From Arthrobacter sp. efr-133-R2A-120 (lineage in GTDB: Bacteria; Actinomycetota; Actinomycetes; Actinomycetales; Micrococcaceae), in contig NZ_JARVRF010000041.1 in the NCBI RefSeq assembly GCF_030209835.1, positions 1-34,274 of the forward strand: 34,274 bases of DNA. Direction: 5' to 3'. Each line of letters begins with the position of its first letter. Position 1 is the first letter of the stretch. Below the pieces are notes generated by a model, which worked only from the letters and a program-made list of their open reading frames with translations, had not been told where the DNA came from and did not search any database. Made by a program: the position numbers and the translations under genes. Of the stretch, positions 30,625 through 34,274 are shown piece by piece.

Positions 30625-31053
30625 CTAAGGCTCGTCTGTCTTGGCAATGTAGACGTCGCACGGCGCGTTGTGCGCCACCGTGTTGGCAACACTGCCGAGA
30701 ACCCTGGCCAGTCCCTGCATACGGCGGTTGCCGACCACGATCACTTGGGCGCCCACTCGTTCGGCTTCCTTGACCAGGGCCTCTCCGGCTTTGCCGAAGA
30801 CCGCTCCATAGCTGGTGGTCAACTGATCGGAAGCGAGTTCAGCGGCCACTTTGCCGGCTACCTTCTCGGCGGCGTCGGCATCGGAGAGAATCCACTTGTC
30901 GCCTCCGCTTTCGACAACCTCCACGTGGGCGCCTTCAAAAGCGGTGATGACGCGCAGTTCCGCGCCCAATGCGGTCGCCAAATTCTTTGCCGAATCGGCG
31001 GCCCGCCTTGCCGTTACGCTGCCGTCGACTCCGACGAGGACTATTCCGCTCAT
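30625..31053 (-). CDS. Universal stress protein (UspA family)
   Basis: The protein has 142 residues, starting at ATG 31053. It has a single Usp domain: VLVGVDGSVTARRAADSAKNLA at the N-terminus, and the ATP-binding G-x2-G-x9-G-S/T-like region VVGNRRMQGLARVLGSVANTVAHNAPCDVYI at the C-terminus. It likely binds ATP and helps in stress or starvation. It overlaps the stop of the upstream aminotransferase gene by 4 nt (ATGA), so it is translated with that enzyme. The 155 bp beyond it holds no gene. Confidence 0.92.
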   Translation of the reverse strand: MSGIVLVGVDGSVTARRAADSAKNLATALGAELRVITAFEGAHVEVVESGGDKWILSDADAAEKVAGKVAAELASDQLTTSYGAVFGKAGEALVKEAERVGAQVIVVGNRRMQGLARVLGSVANTVAHNAPCDVYIAKTDEP

Positions 31054-32357
31054 ATATCTGCTCCTTTGCTGATGACATCAATGGCTTCTTGCAAAACCGG
31101 CGCCAATCGGCGGACGCCTTCGGCGATGGACTCCGGTGGCACTGCGCTGAAAGCCAACCTTAGTTTGTTGGATGGTTCGGCGGAGTGCGTGAACGCCGCG
31201 CCGGGGATGAACACGACCCCCGCCGCGATCGCCCTCTTGAGCAGTGGATATGTGTCGACACCGTCGGGCAAGGTGACCCAGACGAAGAAGCCGCCTTCGG
31301 GCCTGGTCCAGCTGAGGCCGGGAGGCATGTGCTCTTCCAACGCCACCAGCAGGGCATTGCAGCGTTCCTCGTACAGGGCCCGGTAGGTGTCAATCTGCCC
31401 GCGCCAGTCGTAGTCCCGAAGATATGCCGAGACGATCATCTGGTTCAGGGTGGGAGGGCACAGGGTCACGGCTTCCGAAGCCAGGTAGAAGCGCCGCTGC
31501 AAGTGCTCGGGTACCAGGGCCCACCCGATGCGCAGTCCCGGGGCAAAGATCTTGGAGAACGAACCCATGTAGATGACGTCGTGCTCATTCGCGGCCCGCA
31601 TTGGTTCCAACGGCTTGCCGTCGAAGCGCAAGAGACCGTAAGGGTTGTCCTCCAGCACCAGGATATTCGCATTGCGGCATATATCGACGATGCGCTGCCG
31701 CCTCGCCGGAGCAAGTGTGATGCCGGAGGGGTTGTTGAAGTTGGGGATCGTGTAGAGGAACTTGATGGCCTTGCCCTGCGCCTGAAGCGCCGCGATCTTG
31801 GCTTCGAGGAGCTCCGGGACCAGTCCGTCGTCGTCCATGTCCACGGTCTCAACCTGGACCTGGTACGCCTCGAAGGTGTTCAGTGCGCCCACGTACGTGG
31901 GGTTTTCCACGAGGACGACGTCGCCCGGATTGCAGAAGACCTTCGTGGCCACGTCCTGGGCCGACTGGGAACCCGCGGTGATCACCACATTCTCCGGGCG
32001 GGCGTCCAAAATGCCTTCCGCGGCCATGATCTCGCAGATCTGGGTACGCAGTTCCTCGGTGCCCTGTCCGCCGCCGTACTGCAGCGCCGTCATGCCTTCT
32101 TCCGCGATGATGCGGGCAGCGGTTTGGCCGAGCTTCTCTAGGGGCAGGGACTGCAGGTAGGGGTTTCCGCCCGCGAGGGACACGAGTCCCGGCCGCATTG
32201 AGATGTCGAAGACGTCACGCACAGCGGACTGCTTGATGTTGGCGGCGCGCTCCGAGAAAAGTTCCTCGTGGCGGTGGGCGGCAGTTGCTGCTCGCTCTAT
32301 TGCGTCGATTGCTTCCGCGGGCAACTCGGGCCCGGCATCCAATGTTTCGTGGGTCAC
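31050..32357 (-). CDS. LysN/ARO8-like PLP aminotransferase (MocR-type fold without HTH)
   Basis: The protein has 435 residues, starting at GTG 32357, without a strong ribosome site. It is a fold-type I enzyme of the 2-aminoadipate/aromatic aminotransferase group. RDVFDISMRPGLVSLAGGNPYLQSLP opens the N-terminus; then LQYGGGQGTEELR, ITAGSQSAQDV, YTIPNFNNPSG, LVLEDNPYGLLRF, and Schiff-base Lys269 in GSFSKIFAPGLRIGW. The end NKLRLAFSAVPPESI carries the carboxylate Arg. It lacks the GntR-type DNA-binding domain of MocR regulators, so it is an enzyme. It diverges from the PEP-mutase-family gene and is followed, with a 4-nt overlap, by the Usp gene. Confidence 0.92.
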   Translation of the reverse strand: MTHETLDAGPELPAEAIDAIERAATAAHRHEELFSERAANIKQSAVRDVFDISMRPGLVSLAGGNPYLQSLPLEKLGQTAARIIAEEGMTALQYGGGQGTEELRTQICEIMAAEGILDARPENVVITAGSQSAQDVATKVFCNPGDVVLVENPTYVGALNTFEAYQVQVETVDMDDDGLVPELLEAKIAALQAQGKAIKFLYTIPNFNNPSGITLAPARRQRIVDICRNANILVLEDNPYGLLRFDGKPLEPMRAANEHDVIYMGSFSKIFAPGLRIGWALVPEHLQRRFYLASEAVTLCPPTLNQMIVSAYLRDYDWRGQIDTYRALYEERCNALLVALEEHMPPGLSWTRPEGGFFVWVTLPDGVDTYPLLKRAIAAGVVFIPGAAFTHSAEPSNKLRLAFSAVPPESIAEGVRRLAPVLQEAIDVISKGADI

Positions 32358-32471
32358 AGTGAAAGGATACTCCCCAGAGTTGCCAATTGAGCAACGGATG
32401 TTTCATCCCATTTTTTGGATTCACGGTGCGAAGCGCTTTACGTCCGGACACAGGAAGGCTGGAATAGAGCC

Positions 32472-33299
32472 ATGACGACGCATCCCGAACTCGAATCCAA
32501 AGCTCTCCGCTTCCACGAGCTCCATGCCTTGCCGCATGCGCCGTTGGTGCTGGTTAATGCGTGGGATGCGGCATCTGCGCGCATGGTCGAAGAAGCGGGC
32601 GCGACGGCGGTGGCCACCTCCAGCTCGGCTGTCTCCTGGAGCCTGGGGTACCAGGACGGGGACCACCTTCCGCGGCACCTCGCGATGGAAGCGCTGGCAC
32701 GGATAGCAAAGGCCACCCGCTTGCCCGTGACCGCGGATATCGAGACTGGCTACGGGCGTTCTGACGAAGAACTCCAGGCCACGGTTCGAGCGGTGCTGGA
32801 CGCGGGCGCAGTCGGGATCAATATTGAGGACTCGGCGGACCAGCCGTTGAGCGACATCGCCGAACAATCCAAGCGCATAGCGCTGATCAGGCAGACTGCC
32901 GAGGACGCGGGCGTCAGGCTGTTCATCAATGCTCGTACCGACACTTACTGGTCTGGAAAGTTTCCGGATACGGCATATGAGGAAACGCTGCGCCGCGCGG
33001 ACGCCTATCAGCGGGCCGGGGCGGACGGAATATTCGTACCCGGGTTGGCCGATCTCCATGTCCTGCACGAACTTTCCCGGCGGATCAGCGTACCGCTCAA
33101 TGCGCTGGCCGGCTTGGGTTCGCCGTCGCCCGGAGAATTACACGAAGTCGGAGTGCGGCGAATCAGCATCGGGGGCAGCACTGCCAGGGCCGCCTACGCG
33201 AAGGTCTCAAGGCTGGCAATGGAAGTTCTTGGCGATGGAAACTGGTCGGGCCTGGCCGGAAGCCGGAGCTACGCAGACATGGACGCGCTATTCGAGTGA
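32472..33299 (+). CDS. Isocitrate lyase / phosphoenolpyruvate mutase family protein
   Basis: The protein has 275 residues, starting at ATG 32472. It is a TIM barrel of the PEP mutase/methylisocitrate lyase superfamily: LVNAWDAASARMVEEAGATAVATSSSAV, the Mg-binding ADIETGYG, GINIEDS, and LFINARTDTYW. The KKCGH-type catalytic-Cys loop of true isocitrate and methylisocitrate lyases is not present, so it belongs to the large uncharacterised branch that may cleave or decarboxylate other 2-oxo or 2-hydroxy acids. The 3' end overlaps the opposite lipoprotein gene by 12 nt. Confidence 0.9.
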   Translation: MTTHPELESKALRFHELHALPHAPLVLVNAWDAASARMVEEAGATAVATSSSAVSWSLGYQDGDHLPRHLAMEALARIAKATRLPVTADIETGYGRSDEELQATVRAVLDAGAVGINIEDSADQPLSDIAEQSKRIALIRQTAEDAGVRLFINARTDTYWSGKFPDTAYEETLRRADAYQRAGADGIFVPGLADLHVLHELSRRISVPLNALAGLGSPSPGELHEVGVRRISIGGSTARAAYAKVSRLAMEVLGDGNWSGLAGSRSYADMDALFE

Positions 33300-34055
33300 C
33301 TGGCCAGCTGAGCGCAAACTGAGTACGTCCGCCAGGGTTTTTCCGTCGATGTAGATCGCTGCCTGGGATGCTCCCGTAGCCGCCACCGCGGTTTGCGCCA
33401 ACTGGGTTTCGATCCGAGGGTTGTCGCACACGCCTCCAGGGCGAAGTGAACCGCTCAGGTTCACGACAGCAATGGTGCCGTCGAGGTAGCCCGAAACGTA
33501 ACGCAGCGCGGAGCCCGAGAGTGCGTTGTACAAGCCTGCCCGGGATGCGGTCCCGTCGGACGCCAGCAGCTGCGCCATTGCCGCGGCCAGCGGGTCGCTG
33601 CCCGGAGGTGCGGTGATGTAGACAGGCACGAGGCTGTCGTCACAACCGAACCGCACACCGCGGCTGCCGCCGTCGCCGATTGCCACGAAATACACGGCAG
33701 TCCCAGTCAATTCGCCGGCGGTTGGGAGAGGAAGGGGTGCCTGCGGGCTCGCGACGGTTGGGTGGGGTGCGGGAGCTGGCCCGGCTACGGGTGCGTGCGG
33801 GCTCGCAGTGGTTGGCAGCGATGCCGTGGGCGGCGGGTTGATATACGGGGGAGGAGCCGGGAGGGGCATGGGGACTGGCCCGGCTACCGGCTCCTTCGTC
33901 ACTTGGACGGAGCCAGATGAGGCTGGTTGCGCGGAGGGTGATCCGCCCGGATCACCGCCGGCGGGGGAGGCGCAGCCGGCCAGGCAGAGCGCGAGGGATA
34001 GGCACAGCGCGGCGATCGCCGTCGTCGTGCATTCCACGCCGCGCCCGAGCCGCAT
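33288..34055 (-). CDS. Proline-rich lipoprotein with GerMN-like domain
   Basis: The protein has 255 residues. The preferred start is ATG 34055, which places a normal signal peptide (AIAALCLSLALCLAGC) and lipobox LAGC at residues 21-24; the frame is open to 34142 but would push the signal inward. A long Pro/Ala/Ser linker (about 30-115) spans the wall. The C-terminal part (AVYFVAIGDGG, LVPVYITAPPGSDPLAAAMAQLL, LDGTIAVVNLSGSL, QLAQTAVAATG, AAIYIDGKTL) matches the GerMN / sporulation-germination-like lipoprotein domain that many actinobacteria keep without sporulating. Role unknown. Confidence 0.82.
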   Translation of the reverse strand: MRLGRGVECTTTAIAALCLSLALCLAGCASPAGGDPGGSPSAQPASSGSVQVTKEPVAGPVPMPLPAPPPYINPPPTASLPTTASPHAPVAGPAPAPHPTVASPQAPLPLPTAGELTGTAVYFVAIGDGGSRGVRFGCDDSLVPVYITAPPGSDPLAAAMAQLLASDGTASRAGLYNALSGSALRYVSGYLDGTIAVVNLSGSLRPGGVCDNPRIETQLAQTAVAATGASQAAIYIDGKTLADVLSLRSAGQSLE

Positions 34056-34219
34056 GACAGCCCCCGCTCCTGCCCTGATCACCTTTGGTGCCTGTAACTC
34101 AACGTTACGGCTGGCCGTCCTGGTGTGGGCCGCTCCGTCCATGACGGTTCGGCCTCAGCTCAGTCACGGAATGGTAGCGGTGCGGTGACGCATTCCTTCT
34201 GTTTCGAAGGGCGTTCCGG

Positions 34220-34274
34220 CTAGGGCGTGTCTCCTAATGCTGTCAGCCAGATGCTGATGGCGCGAAGGACGGCA
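34220..34274 (-). mobile_element. Possible end of an IS5-like insertion sequence (cut by window edge)
   Basis: At 34220-34223 is CTAG, a YTAR site of the kind duplicated by IS5-type elements, followed by GGGCGTGTCTCCTAA, which looks like an IS terminal repeat. Leftward, an open frame enters from the right edge (AVLRAISIWLTALGDTP) and stops at the TAG formed within CTAG, as the last codons of a transposase might. Only 55 bp are visible, so the call is tentative. Confidence 0.35.

Overview
This window looks like chromosomal DNA of a high-GC actinobacterium. Arthrobacter or a close relative in the Micrococcaceae is the best guess, from the GC-rich codon use, the GTG/TTG starts, a homoprotocatechuate dioxygenase of the Arthrobacter/Brevibacterium type, and the gene mix. 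That is inference from gene content. No rRNA, tRNA or CRISPR array was seen.

Left part (1-7.2 kb): an aromatic catabolic island. A truncated FAD phenol hydroxylase faces left. Diverging from it is a six-gene operon for homoprotocatechuate (3,4-dihydroxyphenylacetate) meta-cleavage: a fumarylacetoacetate-hydrolase/RraA fusion, a GntR/FCD regulator, HpaE, HpaD, HpaH and HpaI. Key residues of HpaD, HpaH and HpaI fall at, or at a constant offset from, the positions known for the characterised enzymes. The products would be pyruvate and succinate semialdehyde. HpaF and the usual HpaBC hydroxylase are not in the window.

Middle-left (7.3-17.5 kb): two convergent genes of unknown function, one with an internally duplicated helix-turn-helix unit, then an accessory catabolic locus. 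It holds an aspartate-type aminotransferase, a free-standing RraA-family aldolase/decarboxylase, a 73-residue orphan, a Nac-like LysR regulator, 5-oxoprolinase subunits PxpABC, an MHS-type transporter and a short-chain dehydrogenase. Both metabolic operons carry the same composite upstream motif, ATA-N9-TAT, 12 nt, AATnnGTCTT, which I read as a Nac-like regulon. Together the genes suggest uptake of a lactam such as 5-oxoproline or a hydroxylated relative, ring opening, transamination and aldol cleavage. This is the best candidate here for an undescribed system.

Middle-right (17.5-24.3 kb): mostly household genes. They are a hotdog thioesterase, a CtaG-like membrane protein preceded by a 21-codon reading frame, a GNAT acetyltransferase, a histidine phosphatase next to purB, a WXG100-like protein translationally coupled to a GHSQG hydrolase, and a YvlD-like membrane protein.

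Right part (24.4-34.3 kb): an aromatic/histidinol-phosphate-type aminotransferase, then a branched-chain 2-oxoacid dehydrogenase operon (E1alpha, E1beta, E2; no E3) preceded by a perfect 38-bp palindrome. After these come a PAP2-like membrane protein, a small membrane protein, a universal stress protein co-transcribed with a LysN-like aminotransferase, a PEP mutase/isocitrate lyase family enzyme, a proline-rich lipoprotein, and at the right edge what may be the end of an IS5-like element.
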